DNA from: Myxococcales bacterium
Lineage (GTDB): Bacteria > Myxococcota_A > Polyangia > Polyangiales > Polyangiaceae
Length of the DNA stretch: 37,564 nucleotides
Reading direction: 5' to 3'
Assembly: GCA_023248815.1 (NCBI GenBank)
Contig: JAHFDV010000006.1
Span: 1,658 to 39,221, forward strand
In this document: in pieces, positions 22,626 through 31,955 of the stretch
How positions within the stretch are numbered: the stretch's first letter is position 1
How the letters are laid out: every line of letters starts with the position of its first letter
Made by a program: the position numbers and the translations under genes
Notes under the pieces: generated by a model
What the model saw: only the letters and a program-made list of their open reading frames with translations
Database searches by the model: none
Told to the model about the DNA's origin: nothing

Positions 22626-23666
22626 TCACGCAGTGCCAACGACGCGCGGCGGATGCACGCGTGGCGCGAGGCGATCCGGTTGCTCTTCCCAGTCCGGGTG
22701 GAGCGCATAGGAGACGAGGCCGACGGCCATGCCGACGCCGTGCGAGACGTGCAGCACGGGAAAAATCGCCCAGACAACGGGGATGAGATGTGCGCCTGCC
22801 TTGTGACCCACACGCACGGCTTCGAGGAAGGTGCCCGCGCCGTACGCGCCGAACGAGAGCCACGTGAGCGGATGAAAGGGGAGGGCACCCGCGAGAAGTG
22901 CACCCGAGGATGTCATCAAGAATGGAATGAGCGGACGGATGGTCGGAAGGCGACGGTGCTTGAGGAGCGTGCGCGCGCGACCTTTGCCGTACTTGAAGTA
23001 TTGAATCGCGAGTCCCTTGAACGAATCGCGCGGGTAGTAGTGCACGATGATCTTCTTGCTCAAGTAGATGACGCCGCCCGACTCGAGAATGCGCTGATTG
23101 ATCTCTGCGTCTTCGTTGGTGATCGCTTTCGGGTCGAAAAGGCCGATCGTCTCGAACACGCGACGGCGAAATGCGCCTGGAAACACCGTGTCGACGGGAC
23201 CTTCTTTGTCTGGCGAGCGATAGCTCGAGCCACCGACGCCCAGCGGACTCTCGAGTGCGGCTGAAAGCGCACGTTGGAACCATTGCTTCGACTTCGGTCG
23301 CGCAGCGCCGCCGACGTTCTCGGCACCCGTCTCTTCGAGCACTTCGACACAACGTCGCACGAAGTCTTCGGCGTATTCGGCGTGAACATCCATGCGAATG
23401 AGGATGTCTCCACGCGAAGCTCGGATCGCGCGGTTCATGCCTGGCGCTTGCAAGCGCTCCGGGTTGTCGATGATGCGAATGCGCGTGTCCTTGCGGCTCA
23501 TCCCCTCCAAGAGAGCGAGCGTGCGATCCGTGCTGCCACCGTCGGCGACGAGGATCTCGATGAGCTGCGACGGGTAGTCCTGCGCCGCCAGCGAAGCCAT
23601 GCATGCCTCGATGTATTTTTCCTCGTTGAAGCACGGCATGATGATGCTCACGAAGGGGAGTGCCAT
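22626..23666 (-). CDS. Family 2 glycosyltransferase (ExoA-like)
   Basis: This 346-residue GT2-type enzyme begins FVSIIMPCFNEEKYIEACMAS, followed by ILVADGGSTDRTLALLEG. The acidic metal-binding motif is DVHAEY, in the DILIRMDVH context, as in ExoA-like succinoglycan transferases. AITNEDAEINQRIL contains the ED motif. The C-terminal about 110 residues are hydrophobic and may anchor the enzyme to the inner membrane. It would add a sugar to a lipid-linked repeat unit on the cytoplasmic side; the sugar cannot be told. ATG 23666 is the start. It is divergent from the GT4 gene across 76 nt. Confidence 0.9.
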   Translation of the reverse strand: MALPFVSIIMPCFNEEKYIEACMASLAAQDYPSQLIEILVADGGSTDRTLALLEGMSRKDTRIRIIDNPERLQAPGMNRAIRASRGDILIRMDVHAEYAEDFVRRCVEVLEETGAENVGGAARPKSKQWFQRALSAALESPLGVGGSSYRSPDKEGPVDTVFPGAFRRRVFETIGLFDPKAITNEDAEINQRILESGGVIYLSKKIIVHYYPRDSFKGLAIQYFKYGKGRARTLLKHRRLPTIRPLIPFLMTSSGALLAGALPFHPLTWLSFGAYGAGTFLEAVRVGHKAGAHLIPVVWAIFPVLHVSHGVGMAVGLVSYALHPDWEEQPDRLAPRVHPPRVVGTA

Positions 23667-23672
23667 CTCCCG

Positions 23673-23678
23673 AGTGTA
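23673..23678 (-). promoter_or_regulatory. -10-like TACACT before the GT2 gene
   Basis: TACACT lies 6 nt before ATG 23666 on the minus strand. GGGAG touches the start codon and is too close to act as a ribosome-binding site, so a leaderless start is plausible. Confidence 0.4.
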
Positions 23679-23742
23679 CCTCCTCTGACGAGACGCGCGA
23701 TGGGATAGAGGAGGCGACGAATCGGTGTGATAGAAGAGATTC

Positions 23743-25047
23743 GTGCGCGCTTGGATCGTCGCTTACAGTTTCCCACCCGTCGGCGGAGCGGGTGTCCAGC
23801 GGATGTTGAAGCTCGTGAAGTATTTGCCCGAGCACGGCATCGAACCGCGCGTGCTCACGGTCGCGAATCCTTCCGTACCGATCCTCGACGGCTCGCTCGA
23901 GAAGGACTTTCCGTCGGGCCTCGAAGTCGTTCGTGCGCGTACGTTCGAGCCTGGATACGCCGCAAAAAAGGCCGCTTGGTCTGCCGAGGAAAAGGGGAAG
24001 GCCCCCTCGCTGAAGTCGTCCGTGCTCAAAAAAGCGAGCGGTCTCGCTAAGCAGTTGCTCGTCCCGGATCCGCAGCTGCTGTGGCAGCCCACCGCGCAAC
24101 TCGCGATGGCGCGCGCACTTCTTCGCGATCGACCCGACGTCGTCCTCATCAGCGGCCCGCCGTTTTCACAGTTTCTTCTGGGACCCCTCGTGCGCCTCGC
24201 GCCGAAGACGGGGCTCGTTCTCGATTATCGCGACGAGTGGAGCACTTACCGCTCCACGTACGAGATGATGGGCTCGCAGCTTCAAGAGCGCGTCGGCGCA
24301 ACGCTCGAGAGCGGCCTCGTTCGCCTTGCGCACGTCATCACGACTGCGACTGAAGAGTTCCGCGAGAATCTCCTGCGCGAGTTTCCGGCGATGCCGCTGA
24401 CCAAAGTGAAGGCCATCCCCAACGGGTACGATCGCGACGACTTTCCGCAGGTACTCCCGGAACCCCCCGAAGGCCACTTCGTGCTGACGTACGCAGGCAC
24501 GGTCTTCAAGCTCACGTCAGTGCGCGGATTTCTCCAAGGCGTGCGGCTCCTCCACGAACGCTCGCCCGAGCTCGCAAAAAAACTCCACGTGCGATTCATC
24601 GGTCGCGTCGTCGAGACGGAGCTCGATTCGTTCGAAGGTACCGAAGCACTAGGTGTCGAACGCATCGGCTACATCGAGCACTCCCGCGTGATTCCGGCCC
24701 TCGCCAGCAGCCATGAGGTTCTGTGCACGCTCGACGACGTGCCCGGTGTCGAACGGATTTACCCGGCGAAGATCTTCGAGCTCATGCACCTTCGCAGGCC
24801 CATTCTCACGCTCGCTCCGCAGGGAGCGCTCACTCGTCTGGTCGAACGTCATCGTCTCGGAACCGTGATTCCACCGCGTGATTCACAGGCGATTGCAATG
24901 CATCTCGAGTCCACACTTCGCGCGTTCACGCGAGGTGAGCACGCGTTGTCGACGCGCCCCGTCGATGTCGACCGCTATGACCGGCGCGCCCTCGCAGGCG
25001 AGTTCGCCGAGTGGATGCGAGAAGCGGCCTACCGCGCGCGCGCATGA
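23743..25047 (+). CDS. Family 4-type glycosyltransferase
   Basis: This 434-residue protein has a GT-B fold. The N-terminal domain begins WIVAYSFPPVGGAGVQRMLK, with a glycine-rich loop typical of GT4 enzymes. The C-terminal domain has LTYAGTVFKLTSVRGFLQG and YPAKIFELMHLRRPILTLAP, which contains a conserved E-x7-type sugar-nucleotide binding segment. GTG 23743 is the start. The next gene overlaps its stop by ATGA, so the two products are translationally coupled. It probably adds a sugar during repeat-unit assembly; donor and acceptor are unknown. Confidence 0.88.
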   Translation: MRAWIVAYSFPPVGGAGVQRMLKLVKYLPEHGIEPRVLTVANPSVPILDGSLEKDFPSGLEVVRARTFEPGYAAKKAAWSAEEKGKAPSLKSSVLKKASGLAKQLLVPDPQLLWQPTAQLAMARALLRDRPDVVLISGPPFSQFLLGPLVRLAPKTGLVLDYRDEWSTYRSTYEMMGSQLQERVGATLESGLVRLAHVITTATEEFRENLLREFPAMPLTKVKAIPNGYDRDDFPQVLPEPPEGHFVLTYAGTVFKLTSVRGFLQGVRLLHERSPELAKKLHVRFIGRVVETELDSFEGTEALGVERIGYIEHSRVIPALASSHEVLCTLDDVPGVERIYPAKIFELMHLRRPILTLAPQGALTRLVERHRLGTVIPPRDSQAIAMHLESTLRAFTRGEHALSTRPVDVDRYDRRALAGEFAEWMREAAYRARA

Positions 25048-26606
25048 AGCGGATTTCGACGGCGCTCGCCCTTTTGGCGGTGTTCGCGCTGCTCTGTTTC
25101 TTCGCTACTCGCGGAACGGATGGCGCGTTCATCTATCCGGTGGACGACGCCTACATCCATCTTTCACTCGCGCGCTCGCTCGCCGAACGCGGCGTATATG
25201 CCGTCAGCGGAGACGCGTTTGCCCCCGCGTCTTCGAGCATTCTCTATCCGTTCGTCCTCGCCGCTCTCTATCGCGTGACGGCACCGCTGCTCGGCCATGC
25301 GGTCCAATATCTGCCGCTCGTCGTCAATGGCGTCGCTCTCGTCGCCGTCGCACGGCTCTTCGAGACCTCCGTGCAGATCCCGTACACCAACGCCCGCTCC
25401 CATTGGGCGCGCCCCTTCGCCATGGGACCGTTCATCGCGCTACTGCTCGTACCGATCCTTCCTCTCGCGATGTCTGGAATGGAGCACACGCTGCACGTCG
25501 CGGCCGTGCTTTGGCTCGTCCGTCTCGCAATGGTGCCGGCACAGGGCCGAAGGCATTTGGTGCTTGTATTTGCGGCCGCTTCGCTCGCTGCGTCTCTCCG
25601 TTACGAGTCCATCTTCGTGGTTGCCGCTCTCGCACTCGTGCTCCTCTTGGATCGCTCGTTTCGTGCGCTCGGAGCATTGCTCGCCGGTGCAGCGCTTCCG
25701 GTCGCGCTCTTTGGGCTCTTCCTCGAGCAGCGTGCCGGGATCTTTTCCCCGGCCTCTGTTCTCTTGAAGCGCGAGCACCTCACGCTCGCGAGCGCCCCTG
25801 CCACCTTGTTCTTCAAATGGGCGCGCGAACCGCATCTCGCCGGTCTCGTCGTTGCGTTCGTCGTCGTCGCTTGGCTCACGAAGAAGAGGGCGATCGCTTC
25901 GAACGGGCGATCGTGGACGCGAGGCGTAAACGCGGAGCTGTTCGTCGCGGCGCTCGTTCTCGTCATGCACGTCACGTTCGCGAAAACGGGGTGGCTTTAC
26001 CGCTATGAGGCGTACGCGATCGTCCTCGCCCTGCGTGCCATGGCGATCACGCTCGGCGAATCGAAGATTCGGTCGCGTGCGTGCTTGCTCGCCCTCTCCG
26101 TCGCATTCTTGCCGCTGACGTTTCGCGCGGTGGTTTCGTTCCGAGCGGTCGTCCTCGCTTCACGCAACATCTTCGAGCAACAGGTGCAAACTGCACGCTT
26201 TCTCGCCTTGCTCGGGAGTCCGCGCGCCGCCCTCAACGACATCGGGGCGCCGAGCTACTTTTCGCGGGCGACCGTGAAAGACCTCATGGGTCTAGGGGAC
26301 CTCGAGGCCGCGCGTGTTCGCGAGTTTCGCATCGAGCGCGGGTTGACCCGAGAAGAAGTGCAGCAACTTTCTCGGGGAGTGGACGTTGCCGTTCTCTTTC
26401 CAGGCTGGTTCGAAGGAGCCATTCCCGAAGATTGGACGCCGCTCGAGTCTTGGACGATTTTCGACAACCGCGTGGCAGCGAAGGACACGGTCACGATCTA
26501 CGCCCCCTCTTCGCGGCAGATTCCGGGCCTTCTTTCGGCGCTCGATGCGTTTCACCCGAGCATGCCCCCGCGCGTTCAAGTCCTTCGCCTCCGCTCGCTG
26601 CCCTAG
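25044..26606 (+). CDS. Multipass membrane protein, GT-C-like
   Basis: This 520-residue inner-membrane protein has about ten hydrophobic segments. The N-terminal TM is followed by a first loop with YPVDDAYIHLSLARSLAERG, where the DD motif matches the DD/DE of GT-C enzymes that use polyprenyl-phosphate sugars (ArnT/PMT-like). The C-terminal about 140 residues form a soluble domain. Translation starts at ATG 25044, whose A and TG overlap the TGA of the GT4 gene (ATGA). It probably transfers a sugar at the periplasmic side, but the donor is unknown. The frame from 25011 is a shadow of the GT4 gene. Confidence 0.8.
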   Translation: MKRISTALALLAVFALLCFFATRGTDGAFIYPVDDAYIHLSLARSLAERGVYAVSGDAFAPASSSILYPFVLAALYRVTAPLLGHAVQYLPLVVNGVALVAVARLFETSVQIPYTNARSHWARPFAMGPFIALLLVPILPLAMSGMEHTLHVAAVLWLVRLAMVPAQGRRHLVLVFAAASLAASLRYESIFVVAALALVLLLDRSFRALGALLAGAALPVALFGLFLEQRAGIFSPASVLLKREHLTLASAPATLFFKWAREPHLAGLVVAFVVVAWLTKKRAIASNGRSWTRGVNAELFVAALVLVMHVTFAKTGWLYRYEAYAIVLALRAMAITLGESKIRSRACLLALSVAFLPLTFRAVVSFRAVVLASRNIFEQQVQTARFLALLGSPRAALNDIGAPSYFSRATVKDLMGLGDLEAARVREFRIERGLTREEVQQLSRGVDVAVLFPGWFEGAIPEDWTPLESWTIFDNRVAAKDTVTIYAPSSRQIPGLLSALDAFHPSMPPRVQVLRLRSLP

Positions 26607-26622
26607 CTTCTTTTTCTGGCCG

Positions 26623-26646
26623 AAAGGAGGGCCTCGGCGCTCCTTT
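26623..26646 (+). terminator. Candidate hairpin after the GT-C-like gene
   Basis: AAAGGAG (26623-26629) pairs with CTCCTTT (26640-26646), with a 10-nt loop. A following T-run is missing, so terminator function is doubtful. Confidence 0.3.
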
Positions 26647-26666
26647 GAAACGCGTCGCGACTCGTG

Positions 26667-26672
26667 TAGATT
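26667..26672 (+). promoter_or_regulatory. -10-like TAGATT before the Wza-type gene
   Basis: TGTAGATT (extended -10 form) ends 8 nt before ATG 26681 with no ribosome-binding site between. It fits a leaderless start. Confidence 0.45.
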
Positions 26673-26680
26673 GCCGGCCC

Positions 26681-27283
26681 ATGCGAGCTCTCGGCCGCTT
26701 TGCTGCCGCTGCGTTGTTGTTCGGTTGCACCCTCGTACCAACGAGCGGTTGTACGCCGCCTGGCGTCTACAATTGGCGGGGCGAAGCCGCCGTCGGTTAC
26801 AAGGTCGGCGTCGGGGACGTGCTCAAGGTGAGCGTCTGGAAGAAAGAAGACGTGAGCGTGCCGACCGTCGCGGTCCGTCCCGATGGCGTGATCTCGCTGC
26901 CACTCGTCGGTGACCTCACGGTCCAGGGCATGACGACTGCGCAGATCGCCCAACAGATCGCCGACAAGCTGAAGCCGTTCTACAACGAGCCTGCGATCTC
27001 GGTCTCCGTGCAGGTGCTCGAGGTCAAATCGTACCGCGTGTTCATCGTCGGCGAAGTGAACCGCGCGGGGGAGTACGCAGCCAATGCCGAGCTCAGTGTC
27101 ATGCAAGCGCTCGCGCTCGCGGGGGGCTTCACGCGCTTCGCCGATCCCGTGCACATCGTCATTCTTCGCCGCGATGCTCGCGGTGAGCGCCGCATCCCCA
27201 TCAACTACGAAGCCATCGTCGAGAAGGGCGAGCTTCAACAGAACCTCATGCTCCAAACGGGCGATACCGTCGTCGTTCCCTGA
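26681..27283 (+). CDS. Wza-type polysaccharide export lipoprotein
   Basis: This 200-residue lipoprotein is a short Poly_export/SLBB protein. The signal (FAAAALLFGC or SGC) leads to a first domain starting YKVGVGDVLKVSVWKKEDVS, with PDGVISLPLVGDLTVQG and TAQIAQQIADKL. The SLBB segment has YRVFIVGEVNRAGEY and SVMQALALAGGFTRFADP. It forms or caps the outer-membrane export channel for exopolysaccharide. It is shorter than E. coli Wza (379 aa) because the extra domains are missing. ATG 26681 has TAGATT 8 nt upstream. It is followed by the sugar-phosphate transferase gene. A co-polymerase (Wzc) gene is not in the window. Confidence 0.93.
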   Translation: MRALGRFAAAALLFGCTLVPTSGCTPPGVYNWRGEAAVGYKVGVGDVLKVSVWKKEDVSVPTVAVRPDGVISLPLVGDLTVQGMTTAQIAQQIADKLKPFYNEPAISVSVQVLEVKSYRVFIVGEVNRAGEYAANAELSVMQALALAGGFTRFADPVHIVILRRDARGERRIPINYEAIVEKGELQQNLMLQTGDTVVVP

Positions 27284-27315
27284 CCGAACGCGCGCTCCAC
27301 TGATGGCAGCGAGTT

Positions 27316-27321
27316 CATAAT
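27316..27321 (+). promoter_or_regulatory. -10-like CATAAT before the sugar-phosphate transferase gene
   Basis: CATAAT lies 5 nt before ATG 27327. It matches the consensus -10 in five of six positions. It may drive a leaderless transcript. Confidence 0.35.
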
Positions 27322-27326
27322 CCGCG

Positions 27327-28694
27327 ATGGTCGACCTTTTTCGTTCACCGCGAAGACTCCTTCTCTTCCTCTTCGAGGGAGCGCTCATCGGCACGCTCTT
27401 CATCCTCGCGTGCTGCCTCGTTCGGGGCATGCGCGGCGGCCTCACGTATCCGCACCTTCTCTCGAAGGCAGCTCTCCTCGTCGTCGTGCTCGGCGGATCG
27501 AACTACTACGCAGGCTTCTACGACCTCTCGGGATTCCGCAGCGCGCGTCAGCTCTACGCAAAATCGCTGCAGGCGCAGGTGTTCGCGGCGCTCATCATCT
27601 TTCCGATTCTCTATCTCGTCCGCGAGCTCGAAATCGGGCGCGAAATCCTCATCGCGACCTTCGCCCTCATCTCCGTCGTTCTTCCGACGTGGCGCGTTTT
27701 CTACAACTCCGTCTCCTCTACGGCGGGCTTCTTTCGTCGCGCCATCATTCTCGGTAACGGCGAGCTCGCGCAGGAGATTGCGAAGCTCGTTGCCGAATCG
27801 AGTGAGCTCGGAATCGAGCTCGTGGGGATGCTCTCCCGCGAGCGCTCGCAGGTCGACGTTCGTAGCGGCGTCATCGGCACTTACGACCAGCTCTACGAGG
27901 TCGTCATGAAGGAAGACATCAAGGTCGTCTTGGTGGCTTACCCCGATCGTCGTGGAACCTTGCCGGTCGAACAGCTTCTCGAAGTAAAGTTTCGCGGGGT
28001 CGAGGTCGAAGAGGGCGTCATCTTCTACGAGCGAATGACGGGCAAAATCTACGTACGCGAGCTCAAGCCCAGCCAGCTCATCTTTGCCGAGGGGTTCGCA
28101 CGGCGGCAAACGACGCGTCGCTTGAAGCGCATGCTCGACGTCATCTGCGCGATGGTCGGCCTCATTCTCTCTTCGCCGCTCTTCCTTCTGACGACGGTGC
28201 TCATTCGCCTCGATTCACCCGGGCCCATTTTCTATCGCCAGGTTCGCGCGGGCGAGTTCGGCCGGCTCTTCACGATCATCAAGTTTCGATCGATGCGCAC
28301 CGACGCCGAGAAGCATGGCGCGCAGTTCGCCAAAGAGAAAGACAATCGCGTCACACGCGTCGGGCGGTTCATCCGCAAGACGCGTATCGACGAGATCCCG
28401 CAATTTTGGAACGTGCTGAAGGGCGAGATGAGCATGGTCGGTCCGCGCCCCGAGCGCCCCGTCTTCATCGAGCAGCTCGAGCAGCAAGTGCCGTTCTTCA
28501 AGCAGCGCCTCTATGTGAAGCCAGGGCTCACGGGGCATGCGCAGGTCAACGCGCGCTATGGCGAGAAGCTCGAAGATCACTTCGAGAAGCTCCAGTACGA
28601 CCTCTATTACATCAAGAGCTACTCGGTGCTCTTCGACATCTCGATCTTGATCGACACGGTGAAAGTGGTGCTTCTGCGCATTGGTTCGCGGTGA
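27327..28694 (+). CDS. Polyprenyl-phosphate sugar-phosphate transferase (WbaP/WcaJ-type)
   Basis: This 455-residue protein starts the repeat-unit synthesis of exopolysaccharide by transferring a sugar-phosphate to undecaprenyl-phosphate. The N-terminal half has about four TM helices and a nucleotide-binding-like domain (RRAIILGNGELAQEIAKLV). The C-terminal bacterial sugar transferase domain (about 262-455) has RRLKRMLDVICAMVGLILSS, PGPIFYRQVRAGEFG, FTIIKFRSMRTDAE, TRIDEIPQFWNVLKGEMSM and VGPRPERPVF, the typical motifs. The product is an integral membrane protein. No clear terminator is visible in the about 275 nt that follow. Confidence 0.95.
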   Translation: MVDLFRSPRRLLLFLFEGALIGTLFILACCLVRGMRGGLTYPHLLSKAALLVVVLGGSNYYAGFYDLSGFRSARQLYAKSLQAQVFAALIIFPILYLVRELEIGREILIATFALISVVLPTWRVFYNSVSSTAGFFRRAIILGNGELAQEIAKLVAESSELGIELVGMLSRERSQVDVRSGVIGTYDQLYEVVMKEDIKVVLVAYPDRRGTLPVEQLLEVKFRGVEVEEGVIFYERMTGKIYVRELKPSQLIFAEGFARRQTTRRLKRMLDVICAMVGLILSSPLFLLTTVLIRLDSPGPIFYRQVRAGEFGRLFTIIKFRSMRTDAEKHGAQFAKEKDNRVTRVGRFIRKTRIDEIPQFWNVLKGEMSMVGPRPERPVFIEQLEQQVPFFKQRLYVKPGLTGHAQVNARYGEKLEDHFEKLQYDLYYIKSYSVLFDISILIDTVKVVLLRIGSR

Positions 28695-28969
28695 GATGCG
28701 GGTCGAGCCTCCCCGAGAAATAGATTCGTAGGTCGCGAAGTCCGCAAGCGAGGTGGACCCACTCGGATGTAGAGGAGACAGAAAAAGTCGGCCGCGAGAT
28801 CCGCGGGCTACCGATGCGCCATTCCAAACAGCGTGATTCCGACCGTCGCCGCGACGTTTTCCCCATGGTGGGCCAGGAAAGCGCCGCCTCGGATCACTTT
28901 GCCGTCAATTGCGCGGTGGCGAATTGCCGTTGGCTCTGAAACGGGTTCGCGGTAAGGTCTCGGCCCCTC
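28695..28969. other. 275-nt region before the tRNA, no gene seen
   Basis: The stretch holds no convincing gene. A weak dyad (CCGCG, loop, CGCGG) is at about 28783-28800. There is no clear terminator for the sugar transferase gene. A promoter for the tRNA should lie near its end, but I cannot pin it down. Confidence 0.4.
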
Positions 28970-29041
28970 GGTGAGGTAGCCAAGTGGTTAGGCAGCGGAT
29001 TGCAAATCCGTTACACGTGGGTTCGAATCCCATCCTCACCT
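28970..29041 (+). tRNA. trnC: tRNA-Cys (GCA)
   Basis: The cloverleaf is complete: acceptor GGTGAGG/CCTCACC (seven pairs), D arm GCC/GGC, anticodon stem GCGGA/TCCGT around the loop TTGCAAA (anticodon GCA), T arm GTGGG/CCCAT with TTCGAAT. The discriminator base is T, as expected for tRNA-Cys. The CCA end is not encoded (CCG follows). Confidence 0.97.
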
Positions 29042-29156
29042 CCGAATTCGTTTGATTTGCTGGGTATGGGCCGCTTGCGGTGTTCGGTTTTTACCGACCA
29101 TCGTAGGCGCGTCCACCGCTTCGGGCAGTCAACGCGACAGGGAGCAATGCTCTTCG

Positions 29157-30791
29157 TCAGAGCAGCTTCAGGGCAACGCGGTTCACCTTGCCGCTCGGCG
29201 TCCGGGGCAGAGCAGGAACGAAGCGTATCTTGTGCGGCACCTTGTACGTCGGCAGGAGACGTTCGCAGTGAGCGCACACGGCTGAAGCGTCTACTGGCGC
29301 CTCGTTGCTGACGACGACCACGGCAACAATGACTTCGCCGTAGGTGGCGTGCGCTTCGCCGAAGACCCCGGCTTCGAGGATGCCCTGCATCGAGCGAATG
29401 ACCTCCTCGATCTCTTGCGGCGAGACTCGGTGTCCCGATGACTTGATGAACTCTCGCTCCCGCCCCACGACGAAGATGAACCCGTCGCTGTCTAGCTTCG
29501 CGAGATCGCCAGTATGGAACCTTCCCTCGCGGAAGTGTTCCTTGGTGCTCGAATCGTCCTTGAAGTATCCGAGGGTGACGTTCGCGCCGACGCCGACGAT
29601 CTCCCCGACCTCATCGCCCCCAAAAGTCACCGACGTGCCGTCCTTACGCAACACGGCGAGGGGCGCGTCGGGTAAGCCTCGACCGATCGAACCCGGTTTT
29701 GCGTGCAGGAAGGCGGGGTCTAAAATCGACGCGGCCGCCGAGAGCTCAGTCACCCCGTAGCGCACGAACATGCGAAGCGCAGGATTCTTCACGGCGATGT
29801 TCCCGAGCGTCTTGGCGTCGAGGCTGCCCCCGGAAACCATCGCGTAGCTCACGGACTCGGGCACACACGATTCGCCCCGCGGGCTACGAAAGAGAATGTG
29901 GAATACCGTTGGAACCGCGAAGAAGCTCGTGGCGCCGACGTGCTTCATCGCCGCCGCAAGATCGCCGGGAGCACGAAATCGGTGAAAGACGAGGGCGGCC
30001 CCGGCGCGCAGGTGGGTGTGGACGACCGAAGACCCGAACGCGAAGTAGAAGGGGAGCGTGTCGAAGGCGATGTCATCTTCTTTGATGGGGCACGCGGCAA
30101 GGACGGCGCTGGTATTCGCGACGAGGTTCCGCGTCGAGAGCATTACGCCGCGCGAGCGACCAGTCGATCCAGAAGTAAAAAGTAGGAGCGCGAGTGAGAG
30201 CTCGTCGAATGGCACAGGCTCTCTCGCCGCTTCGAGGCCGAGCTCGTTCGATAGCTCTAGGACCTCGCATTGGCCCGCGACGACGGACGTGACTCGTGCA
30301 GCGTGCTCGCCCGTCGTGAAGACTAGGGCGGGGTTCGCGTCCGCGATGATGTCGGCGAGGGCGGCCTTGGGATCGGAAGCGAGCGGTGCGGGGACACCGC
30401 CGGCGTAGAAGATGCCGAGGTAGGCGGCGACCGCGTCAATCGAGTTTTCGGACACGACGAGAACTACTCGCCGCTCGTGCGTAATCTTCGTACGCACGAT
30501 GGTCGCGTACCGACGCATGAGCTCGTGCAGGGAGGCATAGGTTACGGAGTGTTCGCCATCGACGATCGCAATGGCTCCGGAATTCTCGCGCCCCTCGAGC
30601 AACCACTCCGCGAAGTTCAAGTGGCCCTCGGCCGAATCGGCGACCTCGAGAGAGCGAGCTGTTCGAGATGGGCGATAGATCGAGACGAATCCAAACGGAG
30701 CTCCGCTGAACAAGAAACGCGCACACGAAGAGTCTAACAGGACGCTCGATGCCGATGGTGCTCCGTGAAAGGTTGCGCATCTGCGCTCCAC
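29157..30791 (-). CDS. Acyl-CoA / AMP-dependent ligase
   Basis: This 544-residue enzyme of the ANL superfamily activates a carboxylic acid with ATP. Motifs: LLLFTSGSTGRSRGVMLS (AMP-binding loop), RYGVTELSAAAS, GRFHTGDLAKLDSDGFIFV (with the conserved GD) and GREREFIKSSGHRVSPQEIEE. The catalytic Lys is in RTPSGKVNRVAL at the C-terminus. The substrate is unknown: long- or medium-chain acyl, aryl or dicarboxylic acids are possible. The first about 50 residues do not look like family sequence, so the real start is probably downstream of GTG 30791. It is divergent from a methyltransferase gene. Together they may belong to an accessory module beside the tRNA-Cys. Confidence 0.88.
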   Translation of the reverse strand: MERRCATFHGAPSASSVLLDSSCARFLFSGAPFGFVSIYRPSRTARSLEVADSAEGHLNFAEWLLEGRENSGAIAIVDGEHSVTYASLHELMRRYATIVRTKITHERRVVLVVSENSIDAVAAYLGIFYAGGVPAPLASDPKAALADIIADANPALVFTTGEHAARVTSVVAGQCEVLELSNELGLEAAREPVPFDELSLALLLFTSGSTGRSRGVMLSTRNLVANTSAVLAACPIKEDDIAFDTLPFYFAFGSSVVHTHLRAGAALVFHRFRAPGDLAAAMKHVGATSFFAVPTVFHILFRSPRGESCVPESVSYAMVSGGSLDAKTLGNIAVKNPALRMFVRYGVTELSAAASILDPAFLHAKPGSIGRGLPDAPLAVLRKDGTSVTFGGDEVGEIVGVGANVTLGYFKDDSSTKEHFREGRFHTGDLAKLDSDGFIFVVGREREFIKSSGHRVSPQEIEEVIRSMQGILEAGVFGEAHATYGEVIVAVVVVSNEAPVDASAVCAHCERLLPTYKVPHKIRFVPALPRTPSGKVNRVALKLL

Positions 30792-30926
30792 GACACGAGC
30801 GTTCCTCGCGTCTCGCGCGATCGAGAATGTAGTCGGGTTCGAGAGCTAGACTCACTTGCGCTCCTTCGTGCCGAGACGACGACGGGGGCCTCCATCATCG
30901 ACCTATTTCCTCGCTCGCAAGCGGGA

Positions 30927-30932
30927 TATAGT
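30927..30932 (+). promoter_or_regulatory. -10-like TATAGT before the methyltransferase gene
   Basis: TATAGT, a near-consensus -10, ends 12 nt before ATG 30945. It implies a 5' leader of only a few nucleotides. Confidence 0.4.
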
Positions 30933-30944
30933 GCGGGTAACCAC

Positions 30945-31916
30945 ATGTCGAAGCGAATCGAGACCATCGAGAAGATCTATGGGCTGGTCAACAGTCGCGA
31001 CATTCAGGGAATCACAGCACTCGTCGGTTACGAGCTCTTGCGAAAGAGGGTGCTCTGGAATTTCACACGTATCGTAGCGAACGAACCGGACATTCGCTTC
31101 GTGGCGACGAAGCTCGTCGAGACCGGTAGTGACGTCACGTTCACGCTCTCGCTCGAAGGGACGCGCCGAGCGTACGAACCCGCGCTTCAAAAGGCTCGCT
31201 TCAAAGGATCCGACCTGCTCGACATCCGGACGGTGCTCATGGTCGACGGCTCGTCGAACTCGACGGCTTACGGTCAACATCATGTTCTCTCGCCACTGGC
31301 GGTTTCGCTGTTCGCCAAGATCGCCCCGCTTCCCGGCTTTTTTACGATCGACGACTGCGCCCATTTCACGCTCGTTCTCCGCACGCAGACGGCGTGCGGC
31401 ATGCGTGGCGACGTGCTCGAAATCGGGAGCTATTACGGCCGCTCGACGGCGGCGCTTGCTGCGTCGATGAATCCGAACGAGACCCTGATCGCGTGCGATC
31501 TTTTCGACCTCGAGGGGAGCGACGTCGACTACTCGCTCACTGGCTTCGGGCCGCCCTCCGAAGACGGATTGCGTCGGCTCATTGCGAGCGTGTGCGAGCC
31601 AGATCGTGCTCCCAAGCTCGAGACGCATCGTTGCTTCAGCTCCGAGATCCCGCTCGACGGAACACGGCGGTTCAGATTCATTCACATCGACGGGGGCCAT
31701 GACGAAGACGTCGCGATCGGAGATCTTCGTTTCTCGGCGGAGCGTCTCTTGCCGGGAGGCATCATCGTCGTCGACGACTACGCGCACATTCTGTATCCGG
31801 GCGTGACGGCCGCGGTCGATCGGTTTCTTTCGGAGCACCCGGAGTTCTATGTGATGGGAGACATGAATCGCATCGCAGAAGCCGGTCGCAAGCAGTACCT
31901 CTGCCTTCGCGCGTGA
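30945..31916 (+). CDS. Class I SAM-dependent methyltransferase
   Basis: This 323-residue protein has a methyltransferase-like core in the C-terminal two thirds. GDVLEIGSYYGRSTAALAAS is motif I (SAM-binding glycine-rich loop), LIACDLFDLEG gives the acidic residue after beta 2, and FRFIHIDGGHDEDVAIGDL and PGGIIVVDDYAHI match the macrocin O-methyltransferase/Methyltransf_24-type layout. The first about 140 residues are an extra N-terminal domain that I do not recognise. The substrate is unknown. ATG 30945 is chosen because TATAGT precedes it; the frame from 30765 lacks family similarity. The hydrolase gene follows 39 nt later, so the two may form an operon. Confidence 0.85.
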   Translation: MSKRIETIEKIYGLVNSRDIQGITALVGYELLRKRVLWNFTRIVANEPDIRFVATKLVETGSDVTFTLSLEGTRRAYEPALQKARFKGSDLLDIRTVLMVDGSSNSTAYGQHHVLSPLAVSLFAKIAPLPGFFTIDDCAHFTLVLRTQTACGMRGDVLEIGSYYGRSTAALAASMNPNETLIACDLFDLEGSDVDYSLTGFGPPSEDGLRRLIASVCEPDRAPKLETHRCFSSEIPLDGTRRFRFIHIDGGHDEDVAIGDLRFSAERLLPGGIIVVDDYAHILYPGVTAAVDRFLSEHPEFYVMGDMNRIAEAGRKQYLCLRA

Positions 31917-31955
31917 GCGACGAGGGAACGCTTCACAACCACACGGGATCCGAAA